Assembly (NCBI GenBank): GCA_019455065.1
Contig: JACFNC010000010.1
Coordinates: forward strand, 1 to 64,000
Direction of reading: 5' to 3'
Source of the DNA: Rhodospirillales bacterium
GTDB taxonomy: Bacteria; Pseudomonadota; Alphaproteobacteria; Rhodospirillales; Magnetospirillaceae
Length of the DNA stretch: 64,000 nucleotides
Below are positions 1 through 7,118 of the stretch, one piece after another; the first letter of the stretch is position 1, and each line of letters starts with the position of its first letter. The position numbers and the translations under genes are program-made. The notes under the pieces were generated by a model, which saw only the letters and a program-made list of their open reading frames with translations, was not told where the DNA came from and did not search any database.

Positions 1-38
1 ACCAAACCCCTCAGCCCGGAATACGCCCCAGAAGGCAT
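1..38 (-). CDS. possible start of a gene running off the left edge
   Basis: On the minus strand an ATG at 38 is preceded by a G-rich Shine-Dalgarno-like stretch (AAGGGGGGACCG) and the frame stays open for the 12 codons left before the window edge (MPSGAYSGLRGL). It would lie 43 bases downstream of the E1 beta stop and so could be the next gene of that operon. The fragment is too short to identify a product. Confidence 0.25.
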   Translation of the reverse strand, partial: MPSGAYSGLRGL

Positions 39-81
39 CGGTCCCCCCTTCAAACTCCCAGTCCAGCTTTACGAGCCACCC

Positions 82-1086
82 TCATTCCGCCGGCACGGCG
101 GCAACGATTTCTTCGGCCGCCGAGACGACATCGCCCGACGTGGTGTAATAAGCCGCCTCGAGAGGCTTGGAGGTTGGCGCCGGCGCATCCGGCAGGGTAA
201 GCCGCCGCGGCGCGGCGCGCCAGCGGCGAGGATCGAGTTTCTCGCAGACGGCGGCGACGACCTCGCCCGCCATGCCGCAGGTCCGCCAGCCGCCGTCGAC
301 GGCGACCAGTCGGCCGGTCTTGGCGACCGAGGCGACGACGGGAGCGGGATCGAAGGGGTTGAGCACGCGGAGATCGACCACCTCGGCCCGCACCCCCTTG
401 ACCGCGAGAGTGGCCGCGGCTTCCAGGCAGAGCTGGGTGGCGTGCCCGGCGCCGACCAGGGTGACGTCCCGCCCCTCGCGCAACACGCGGGGCTGTTCCA
501 TTCCGAGCGGACGCTCCTCGATGTCGGGAAGCTCGTCTTCGACGTCGTAGAGCCAGCGGTCGTCGATGTAGAGAACCGGATCGTTGCACAGGGTCGCCTG
601 GATCAGGAGGTCGCGGGCGTCGACCGGAGTGGCCGGCATGACGACCCGCAGGCCCGGTATGTGCGCGTACCAGGAGTGGAGCGCCTGACTGTGCTGCGCG
701 CCCTGCTCGCCGCCACGGTTGATGATGCCGCGAACGGTGACCGCCGGACTGGCCGCGCCGCCCAGCATGTGCCGCCATTTGGCGGCCTGGTTCACCATCG
801 CGTCGGAGGCCAGCATCATGAAGTCCATGCGCGGGTGGATGACGATCGGGCGATAGCCGAACAGCGAGGCGCCGACGCCGGCGCCGGTGGTCGCCAACTC
901 CGACACGGGACAGTCGATGATCCGGTCCCGCCCGAACTCGTGATCCAGACCCAGCATGGTGTTGCCCACATACCAGGGGCTCCAGAGCCCCTGGCCGATC
1001 GCGAACACCTCGGGATGATTGGCCAGCAGGTAGTGAAACCCGGCGCGGATCGCGTCGCAGTACGACATTCGCCCGTGATAGCGCAT
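82..1086 (-). CDS. TPP-dependent dehydrogenase E1 component, beta subunit-like
   Basis: The 334-residue product resembles the beta subunits of 2-oxoacid (pyruvate, acetoin, branched-chain) dehydrogenases. It has a transketolase pyrimidine-binding domain in about residues 1-180 and a transketolase C-terminal domain (VTLVGAGHATQLCLEAA) in about 200-325. With the alpha subunit it would form the heterotetrameric TPP enzyme that decarboxylates a 2-oxo substrate. The start at 1086 overlaps the alpha stop by one base (TGATG), indicating translational coupling; a second Met lies at 1068. No E2 lipoyl acyltransferase or E3 is visible, and the partners upstream are an aminotransferase and an amidotransferase. 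A role in an accessory biosynthetic cluster is therefore more likely than central metabolism. The substrate is unknown. Confidence 0.85.
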   Translation of the reverse strand: MRYHGRMSYCDAIRAGFHYLLANHPEVFAIGQGLWSPWYVGNTMLGLDHEFGRDRIIDCPVSELATTGAGVGASLFGYRPIVIHPRMDFMMLASDAMVNQAAKWRHMLGGAASPAVTVRGIINRGGEQGAQHSQALHSWYAHIPGLRVVMPATPVDARDLLIQATLCNDPVLYIDDRWLYDVEDELPDIEERPLGMEQPRVLREGRDVTLVGAGHATQLCLEAAATLAVKGVRAEVVDLRVLNPFDPAPVVASVAKTGRLVAVDGGWRTCGMAGEVVAAVCEKLDPRRWRAAPRRLTLPDAPAPTSKPLEAAYYTTSGDVVSAAEEIVAAVPAE

Positions 1087-2120
1087 CACCGTGCCTCCGC
1101 GTAGACCAGCCCGAGAAGGCTGGATGCGTGCGGATACGGCGCCCGCCGCGCCTCGGCGACCGCCGCCTCGACGAGACCAGCCGCATCGGCACGCAATGCG
1201 CTCAGGCCCGGCTGGTCGAGGTCGCCGCGGGCCAGCAGGGCGTCGGCGAGCCTGCGGATCGGGTCGCGCTCCTTCCAGGACTTCAAATCGGTCACGCTGC
1301 GGCGAAGGCCCACGTCGACGTTCTCGTCGGGACCGACATGCCCGCGCCAGCGATAGGTGATGGCTTCGAGGAACCCGGGGCCGTCGCCGCGCCGCGCCAC
1401 GGCGATCAATTCCTCGGCGGCATCGGCGACGGCGAGTACGTCGTTGCCGTCGACCAGGCGGGCCGGAATGTCGTGCGCCTCGGCATAGCGCGACACGCGT
1501 TCGCTGGGCTGGCGCAGGCGGATGTCCATGTGGCTGGCGTAGAGGTTGTTCTCGCACACGAACAGCACAGGCAATTTCATCACGCGGGCCAGGTTGAGCG
1601 ACTCCTGGACGCCCCCCTCCTCCGCCGCGCCGTCGCCGAAGAACGCAACCGCGACGGCTCCCCGGCCGTCCTTCTTGGCGGCCAGCGCGGCGCCGACCGC
1701 CACGGGCACCGTGCCGGCCACGATCGGGACCGACCCGTGAAACCCGACCTCGCCGGCGTAGAGATGCATCGAGCCCCCCATGCCGCGGGAGCAGCCCGTC
1801 GCCTTGCCGAGCACCTCGGCCATCAAAGCCACCAGATCGCCGCCCATTGCCAGATATTGGGCGTGCGAGCGGTGGGCGCCGAACGCCCTGTCGCGGGCGT
1901 CGAGATGGCAGGCCACGCCCACCGCCGCCGCCTCCTGGCCGATGGCGAGGTGGCAGGGACAGCGCGCCTCGCCAGAGAGCACGAGATCGCCGATCGCCTC
2001 TTCCGCCGCCCGGATCAGCAGCATGCGGCGAAGCCAGTCGATCAGCCGGTCACCGGGGCGGTTGCCCGGCGCGACCGGGGCCCGAAACCGCGCCGGGTCG
2101 ATGAGGGCCGCGATGTCCAC
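1086..2120 (-). CDS. TPP-dependent dehydrogenase E1 component, alpha subunit-like
   Basis: The 344-residue protein of the PdhA/AcoA family carries the thiamine diphosphate and Mg-binding motif, GDG at about residues 162-164 (FFGDGAAEEGGVQESLNLA) ending in NN at 191-192. I prefer the GTG at 2120. It follows the upstream stop by one base and has a GGAGGG Shine-Dalgarno, whereas the in-frame upstream codon at 2162 would overlap the aminotransferase by 41 bases. The gene is coupled to the beta subunit downstream and lies directly behind a DegT-type aminotransferase. The alpha/beta pair without E2/E3 suggests either use of a shared E2/E3 encoded elsewhere or a stand-alone TPP carboligase or decarboxylase reaction. 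The substrate cannot be told from sequence. Confidence 0.85.
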   Translation of the reverse strand: MDIAALIDPARFRAPVAPGNRPGDRLIDWLRRMLLIRAAEEAIGDLVLSGEARCPCHLAIGQEAAAVGVACHLDARDRAFGAHRSHAQYLAMGGDLVALMAEVLGKATGCSRGMGGSMHLYAGEVGFHGSVPIVAGTVPVAVGAALAAKKDGRGAVAVAFFGDGAAEEGGVQESLNLARVMKLPVLFVCENNLYASHMDIRLRQPSERVSRYAEAHDIPARLVDGNDVLAVADAAEELIAVARRGDGPGFLEAITYRWRGHVGPDENVDVGLRRSVTDLKSWKERDPIRRLADALLARGDLDQPGLSALRADAAGLVEAAVAEARRAPYPHASSLLGLVYAEAR

Positions 2121-2121
2121 C

Positions 2122-3240
2122 TCACGCCCTCCGATAGAATTCTCGTACGTTGTCCGCCACATAGGCGACGTCGTCGTCGGAGAGCGACATGTTCATCGGT
2201 ATCATCAGGCAGCGCTCGAAAAACCGGTCCGTGACCGGCAGCCGCATGTCGAACCCCAGTTCCCGGAAACCGTGAATCGGGGTGCCCGCCCATTGCGGCA
2301 TGGCGCCGATCCCGCGCTCCTTGAGAAAGGCACGCAACTCGTCCCTGCGGTCCGCCTCGATCTCGTAGTTCTGGTAGACGTCGAAATGGCGGGGATCGGC
2401 ATCCGGTGCCGGCGGAAGACGCAGTTGTTCGAGGTCGCCAAGAAGTGACTGGTAGGCGGCCGCGATCTGGCGTCGGCGGGCCATGTCCTCGTCATAGGTC
2501 TTGAGCTTGAAGTCGAGGATGGCGGCCTGCATGTTGTCGAGACGGCTGTTCGTGCCCCACTCCACAACCTGTCCGTCGGCGTTGCGGCCGTGGTCGCGGA
2601 GCAGACCGAGCCGCTCGGCGATTGCATCGTCGTCCGTCACGACGGCCCCGCCATCACCGAAGCAGCCGAGCAGCTTTGCCGGATAGAAGCTGAACGTGCC
2701 GAACTTCCCGAACGTCCCCGCGCACTTGCCCTTGAAGCGCGATCCAAGCCCCTGGGCGGCGTCCTCGAGCACCATGACGCCGTGGCGATCCGCGACGTCC
2801 CGCAGAGCGTCCATGTCGCATGTACGGCCGTTCACCTGAACGGCGATGATCGCCTTGGTCCGCGGCGAGATCGCGGCCTCGGCGGCAGCGGCGTCCAGCA
2901 TGTGGTCGTCGGCCCGGATGTCCACCGGCACCGGCGTGCCGCCGACCAACTGCACGGCGGCCGCCGTCGCGACATAGGTGTGCGACGGCAAGATGACCTC
3001 GTCGCCCGGGCCCACACCGCACGCACGCAGGCCCAGAATGATCGCGTTCGTGCCGTCCGCCACCCCGAACACATGCTTCACTTTGAGGAAGCTTTTCAGG
3101 TTGTCTTCGAATTCGGACAGGTCCCTCTGCATGATATAGGCGCCCCGCGCGAGCACATCGCGCAAAACGGCCATGTATTCGTCCTCTTTTGCTTTGAACA
3201 CCGCCTGATAATTGAAGAAAGGAACCGACCTCACCGACAT
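2122..3240 (-). CDS. DegT/DnrJ/EryC1/StrS-family PLP aminotransferase
   Basis: The 372-residue protein belongs to the sugar aminotransferase family that transfers an amino group from glutamate to keto-sugar nucleotides or related ketones. Visible hallmarks are DGTNA (62-66) in the phosphate cup, the LEDAAQ segment with Asp160 contacting the PLP ring, and FSFYPAK with Lys189 as the Schiff-base lysine, followed by CFGDGGA. The ATG at 3240 is chosen over the upstream in-frame start at 3312 because a GGGGGA Shine-Dalgarno sits just before it and the protein then begins, as in relatives, with a hydrophilic segment before YMAVLRDVLARG. It lies 251 bases downstream of the amidotransferase gene and one base from E1 alpha. 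An NDP-sugar substrate is likely by family but not proven. Confidence 0.85.
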   Translation of the reverse strand: MSVRSVPFFNYQAVFKAKEDEYMAVLRDVLARGAYIMQRDLSEFEDNLKSFLKVKHVFGVADGTNAIILGLRACGVGPGDEVILPSHTYVATAAAVQLVGGTPVPVDIRADDHMLDAAAAEAAISPRTKAIIAVQVNGRTCDMDALRDVADRHGVMVLEDAAQGLGSRFKGKCAGTFGKFGTFSFYPAKLLGCFGDGGAVVTDDDAIAERLGLLRDHGRNADGQVVEWGTNSRLDNMQAAILDFKLKTYDEDMARRRQIAAAYQSLLGDLEQLRLPPAPDADPRHFDVYQNYEIEADRRDELRAFLKERGIGAMPQWAGTPIHGFRELGFDMRLPVTDRFFERCLMIPMNMSLSDDDVAYVADNVREFYRRA

Positions 3241-3420
3241 GCATCCCCCATGCACAGAGTGAACCGCGAGAGCTTCTTCTCTCACGACTTCATTAAAAAA
3301 GAAAAACACCAATCATATTCGAAACTTAAAGACGCATCGCAACCAAGCCAGACCCGTCAAAGATTACCCCTTTTGTTACGGCAAAGTATTCTGAATGGAA
3401 AAAGCATTGTCCAGAAAAAA

Positions 3421-3495
3421 TCACCCTCCGCCCCTCTGGATGAAATCGCCTGCAAACACCCAAGCAACGATTATTGCGGACATGAGCGTGGTCAT
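3421..3495 (-). CDS. possible 24-residue hydrophobic microprotein coupled to the amidotransferase gene
   Basis: The amidotransferase stop codon overlaps an ATG (ATGA, 3495-3492) that opens a 24-codon frame ending at 3421. The peptide MTTLMSAIIVAWVFAGDFIQ followed by RGGG has a short hydrophobic segment followed by a charged tail. The ATGA overlap is the same coupling used by most genuine gene junctions in this window. The rest of the 251-base interval down to the aminotransferase is AT-rich for this genome and holds no other gene. I recognise no family, and it may be a chance frame. Confidence 0.25.
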   Translation of the reverse strand: MTTLMSAIIVAWVFAGDFIQRGGG

Positions 3496-5444
3496 GGGCC
3501 GGGAAGGGGCGCCGCTTGTGGTGGAGCCGTTGCGCCGACCGACGCGAGCCGCTCGGGTTGGGCGTCCCACCACACCTCCATGCACAGCAAAGTCCATGTG
3601 ATGGCGGCCCAGCGCTTGTCGTCCCACCCATCTCCCTCGAGAAGCGCAGCCAACCTGGCACCGTCAAAGATGCGGCGGCTGAGCGAGCCGGCGGAAAGCA
3701 CCCGGTCGCGAAGTTCATCCGCAAGATCGGCGCGCATCCAGCGAAGCAGCGGAATCTCGAAGCCTCTCTTGGGCGCGCCGGCGACTTCGGGCGGCAACAA
3801 GCGAGCGGCAAGGCTTCGCAGCAGCGGTTTCGTGGACCGCCCCGCAAGACGCACGTCCTCGCGCAGGCTGGCGGCGAACTCGATGAGATGATGGTCGAGA
3901 AAGGGCGAGCGCGCCTCGAGCGTGCTGGCCATGCTTGCCATGTCCATCTTCACCAGATGGTCATCGGCCAACATCAGCCGAAAATCCGCGATCATCATTG
4001 CGTCGAGCGCGCCAAGTCCGGGCGCGGCACGCTGGATCGCCGCGGCGTGACGCGCGGGCGACCGAAAACGTTCGGCCCGGGCACGCCATTCTTCCGAAAG
4101 AAGGCCGCGGGCCTCGTCTTCATCCAAACGGTCGGTGGTCAGAACCATGTAGCGGGCGTCGTCAGTCGCGGCCAAGGCACGCAGAAAGCGGTGAAGGAAC
4201 TGATACGGCCCTCGACCGTTGCGCGGCGCCGGCAGCAGGCGGTGCCCGGCGGCTATGGCGCCCCGGAAAAACTGCGCCCCCGCCGCGTCGAGTCGCCGCA
4301 TAAGGCGCGCCGCAAGGAAATGGCGGTAGCCGCAAAACGCCTCGTCGGCGCCGTCCCCGTTGAGCACGACCCTCACATGCCTGGCCGCCGCCTCGGCGAC
4401 GGCGAACGAGGGTATGGCCGAGGGCGCCGCGTAGGGTTCGTCGTAGTGCGCGATCACGCGCGATGCCGCCTGCGGGTCGGAACGCAGCACGATCTCGGTG
4501 TGATCGGTGTCGTATTTCGCCGCGACCAGCCCCGCCAGCGGCCTCTCGTCAAAGCGAGGGTCGTCTTCGAAGCCCACCGAGAAGGTCTTCAGCCGCCCAC
4601 CCGATTCCTCGGCGGCGAGGGCGGTGACCAGGCCGCTGTCGATGCCGCCGGAAAGGAACACGCCGACCGGCACGTCGCTGCGAAGACGCAGGCGCACCGC
4701 GCGGCGCAGCAACGGCAGCAGGGACTCCACGGCCTCGTCGAAGGTCAACTCGGATTTCGGAACGAAGGACAAACTCCAGTAAGGCGAACTCCGTTCGGCG
4801 CCGTCGATCGTACGCTCGAGAAGATGGGCGGGCGGGACGCGGCGGATGCCGCGGTACACCGTCTCAGGTCCGGGGACCACGCCGAAGCCGAGGTAATCCC
4901 ACAAACTCTGCTCACGGACGCCGAGATCGACACCTGGCACCTCGAACAAAGCCTTCATCTCCGACGCGAAGGCCATGCCGCCGCCCGGCAGGTCGGCCAC
5001 GAACAAAGGCTTCTTGCCGGCCCGGTCGCGCGCCAGGAAAAGCGCGCGGCGTCGGGAATCCCAGACGGCGAGGGCGAACATGCCGTGCAACCGATCCACG
5101 AAGGAGGGCCCGAACTCCTCGTAGAGGTGAGGGATCACCTCGGTATCGGACTGTCCACGAAAGCGGTGGCCTCGGGCCACCAGATCAGCGCGAAGCTCAA
5201 CGTAGTTATAGATCTCGCCATTGAGCACCACCCAGATGGTACCCTCCTCGTTGCTAAGCGGCTGGGTGCCGAGGGGCGAAAGATCGATGATGGACAGCCT
5301 GTTGTGGCCGAGGACGAGCGCACCCGAGTGGTCGCGCCACACATGACTGCCGTCACGTCCGCGGTGCACGATGCGCTCGAGCATTCGTGCCACCACCGCG
5401 GGGTCCGCAGTGTTTGGCAGCAACAAACCGGCAATGCCGCACAT
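3492..5444 (-). CDS. glutamine-dependent asparagine synthetase-like amidotransferase
   Basis: The 650-residue class-II amidotransferase/asparagine synthetase has the N-terminal nucleophile Cys2 (MCGIAG), NGEIYN at 75-80 and QSDTE at 98-102 in the glutaminase domain (about 1-210). The C-terminal synthetase domain carries the ATP pyrophosphatase loop SGGIDS at 265-270. Such enzymes hydrolyse glutamine and transfer ammonia to an AMP-activated carboxylate, classically aspartate. AsnB paralogues are also common in exopolysaccharide and secondary-metabolite clusters, where the substrate differs. Here the neighbours are an aminotransferase and a TPP enzyme, so a specialised role is plausible; the housekeeping enzyme cannot be excluded. 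The 189 bases upstream, to the antiporter stop at 5634, hold no gene and presumably its promoter. Confidence 0.85.
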   Translation of the reverse strand: MCGIAGLLLPNTADPAVVARMLERIVHRGRDGSHVWRDHSGALVLGHNRLSIIDLSPLGTQPLSNEEGTIWVVLNGEIYNYVELRADLVARGHRFRGQSDTEVIPHLYEEFGPSFVDRLHGMFALAVWDSRRRALFLARDRAGKKPLFVADLPGGGMAFASEMKALFEVPGVDLGVREQSLWDYLGFGVVPGPETVYRGIRRVPPAHLLERTIDGAERSSPYWSLSFVPKSELTFDEAVESLLPLLRRAVRLRLRSDVPVGVFLSGGIDSGLVTALAAEESGGRLKTFSVGFEDDPRFDERPLAGLVAAKYDTDHTEIVLRSDPQAASRVIAHYDEPYAAPSAIPSFAVAEAAARHVRVVLNGDGADEAFCGYRHFLAARLMRRLDAAGAQFFRGAIAAGHRLLPAPRNGRGPYQFLHRFLRALAATDDARYMVLTTDRLDEDEARGLLSEEWRARAERFRSPARHAAAIQRAAPGLGALDAMMIADFRLMLADDHLVKMDMASMASTLEARSPFLDHHLIEFAASLREDVRLAGRSTKPLLRSLAARLLPPEVAGAPKRGFEIPLLRWMRADLADELRDRVLSAGSLSRRIFDGARLAALLEGDGWDDKRWAAITWTLLCMEVWWDAQPERLASVGATAPPQAAPLPGP

Positions 5445-5633
5445 GATGACGGCTCAGAGCGGGGCGCGCAGCCGCGTGGCGTGGGAACGGGGTTCCAAGC
5501 GCAATTGCCCGCGAACGAGACACATGACCGACTTCCCCCCCTTGGCGGCCAGACGGGAAATCCCCCGCCGCCCGCTTCAGCATAGGCATGACCCGCGACG
5601 CGCTCAAGGCAATCCACTGGCGTGGCAGCACAG

Positions 5634-7118
5634 CTATCCCCGCGCCGTCGCGATCAGCACGAACAGGCCGCAGGACAGGCCGGCGAGCAGCAGGACGAAG
5701 GCAGGTGTCGAGCGCAGAATTCGCTCCCCGACGTCGAGGGCGGGGGACCGCAGCGCCGGCAGCCGCCTCCTCGGCCGCGGGGCCGCGCCGCGAGGCGGCG
5801 GTCGCCACGCGGCGATGAGCGGACGGAGCAAGGCGGCGAGGTCGCCGGCGGGCAACCACCATCCGGGCAGCAGACGCCATTGCAGGGCGGCGATCGCCGC
5901 CCCAAGCACCGCCGGCCAGACATGGGCCGCCATCTTGGCCGGCGACCAGGCGGCGGCGACGGTGGCGGGATCGGCGATCATCCACGGAAGAACCAGAGCG
6001 CCGCCCGCCGCCAGCAGGGCCGGCCAGGCCGCTCTCCAAGACCGGCCCGCCCCACCCGGCCGCGCCAGCAGCAAAAAGCGCCCCATCAGCGCGGCGGTCG
6101 CCAGCGAACTCGCCGACCACAGGGCGGCCAGGGGGGCATCGTGTCCCGCCAGCCCCTCGAGACCGCCTTTCGCCACCGTCCCGCCGGTTCCCGGAAACCC
6201 GGCCAGCGACAGCGACACCAGCAGCAGCGCCGCCCAGACCACGCGATTCGGCGCGCCGCCGGCATCGTCAACCCCGAGCAGCAGGGCCGACTTCGCCAAG
6301 GCGTGGTGCAGCAGGAAGACCAGCAGCATTGGAGCCGCCGCCTGCCATCCGCCCGCCATCGCCAATCCCGCCCCGACCGCCAGCAATCCCATCTGACTAA
6401 CCGTGGAATAGGCGAGGAGAGCCTTTCCGTCACGCTGGAACAGGCCGACCCCCGCGCCCGCGAACGCCGTGACGAAACCCACCGCGACGATGGGCGGCGC
6501 CAGCTCGGGGGCGCCCGTCGCCGGCAGGAAGCGCAGCCAGCCGACCGCCGCCACGGTGGTGAGAACGCCGCCCAGAATCGCCGCACCCGCCGGCGGCGCC
6601 GCCGCGTAGGCCGGGGCGAGAGCGACGTGGAACGGAACGAGGCCGAGCTTGGCGCCGAGGCCGAAGAGGATCAGCCACGGCGCCAGGGGATGCGGCGAAG
6701 CGTCCGCGACCATCATCAGCCCGGCCAACAGAATCATCTCGCCAACCAGGGCCGCCCCGAGATAGAGCGCGGCCGCCCAGCGCGCCCGCGGGCCGACGTC
6801 GACCAGGGCGTAGGACGCCAGCGTCATCAGCGAGAAGCAGGTGTAGTAGGTGACCGCATCGCCGGCGACGAGGGCCCCCAGGCTGCCCGCCTGGACCAGC
6901 GGGAAGGCGAGCCGGTAGCGTCCGTCCGGCCAGCCGTCCGCGGCCTGCCGGAACGCCGCCGCCACCCACAGCAGGGCGACAACGGCCAGGACGAGCCCGC
7001 CGGATGCCTCCAATTCCATTCTGGCCGACAGCAAGACCAGGCTGAAAGTCCGTTCGAACGGCGCGAGCGCCGCCAGCGCCACGCCCGCCAGGGGCAGTAT
7101 CAGTGCGACGGCGGTCAC
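5634..7118 (-). CDS. Mrp/complex I antiporter-like membrane subunit, degenerate ion path
   Basis: This 494-residue multi-helix membrane protein of the MrpD/NuoL-M-N family starts with a GTG at 7118 overlapping the previous stop (GTGA). It keeps the family segments LLAYSTVSQMG and HHALAKSALLLG. However, the two residues normally essential for proton translocation are replaced. The TM5 glutamate aligns with Ser96 (YYTCFSLMTLASYALV) and the TM7 lysine aligns with Thr188 (ILGGVLTTVAAVGWLR). Both residues are present in the two modules of the fused gene upstream. It is the last gene of the antiporter operon and has an unusual Arg/Pro-rich segment near its C-terminus. It may be a structural or regulatory subunit rather than an active pump. 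Confidence 0.85.
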   Translation of the reverse strand: MTAVALILPLAGVALAALAPFERTFSLVLLSARMELEASGGLVLAVVALLWVAAAFRQAADGWPDGRYRLAFPLVQAGSLGALVAGDAVTYYTCFSLMTLASYALVDVGPRARWAAALYLGAALVGEMILLAGLMMVADASPHPLAPWLILFGLGAKLGLVPFHVALAPAYAAAPPAGAAILGGVLTTVAAVGWLRFLPATGAPELAPPIVAVGFVTAFAGAGVGLFQRDGKALLAYSTVSQMGLLAVGAGLAMAGGWQAAAPMLLVFLLHHALAKSALLLGVDDAGGAPNRVVWAALLLVSLSLAGFPGTGGTVAKGGLEGLAGHDAPLAALWSASSLATAALMGRFLLLARPGGAGRSWRAAWPALLAAGGALVLPWMIADPATVAAAWSPAKMAAHVWPAVLGAAIAALQWRLLPGWWLPAGDLAALLRPLIAAWRPPPRGAAPRPRRRLPALRSPALDVGERILRSTPAFVLLLAGLSCGLFVLIATARG

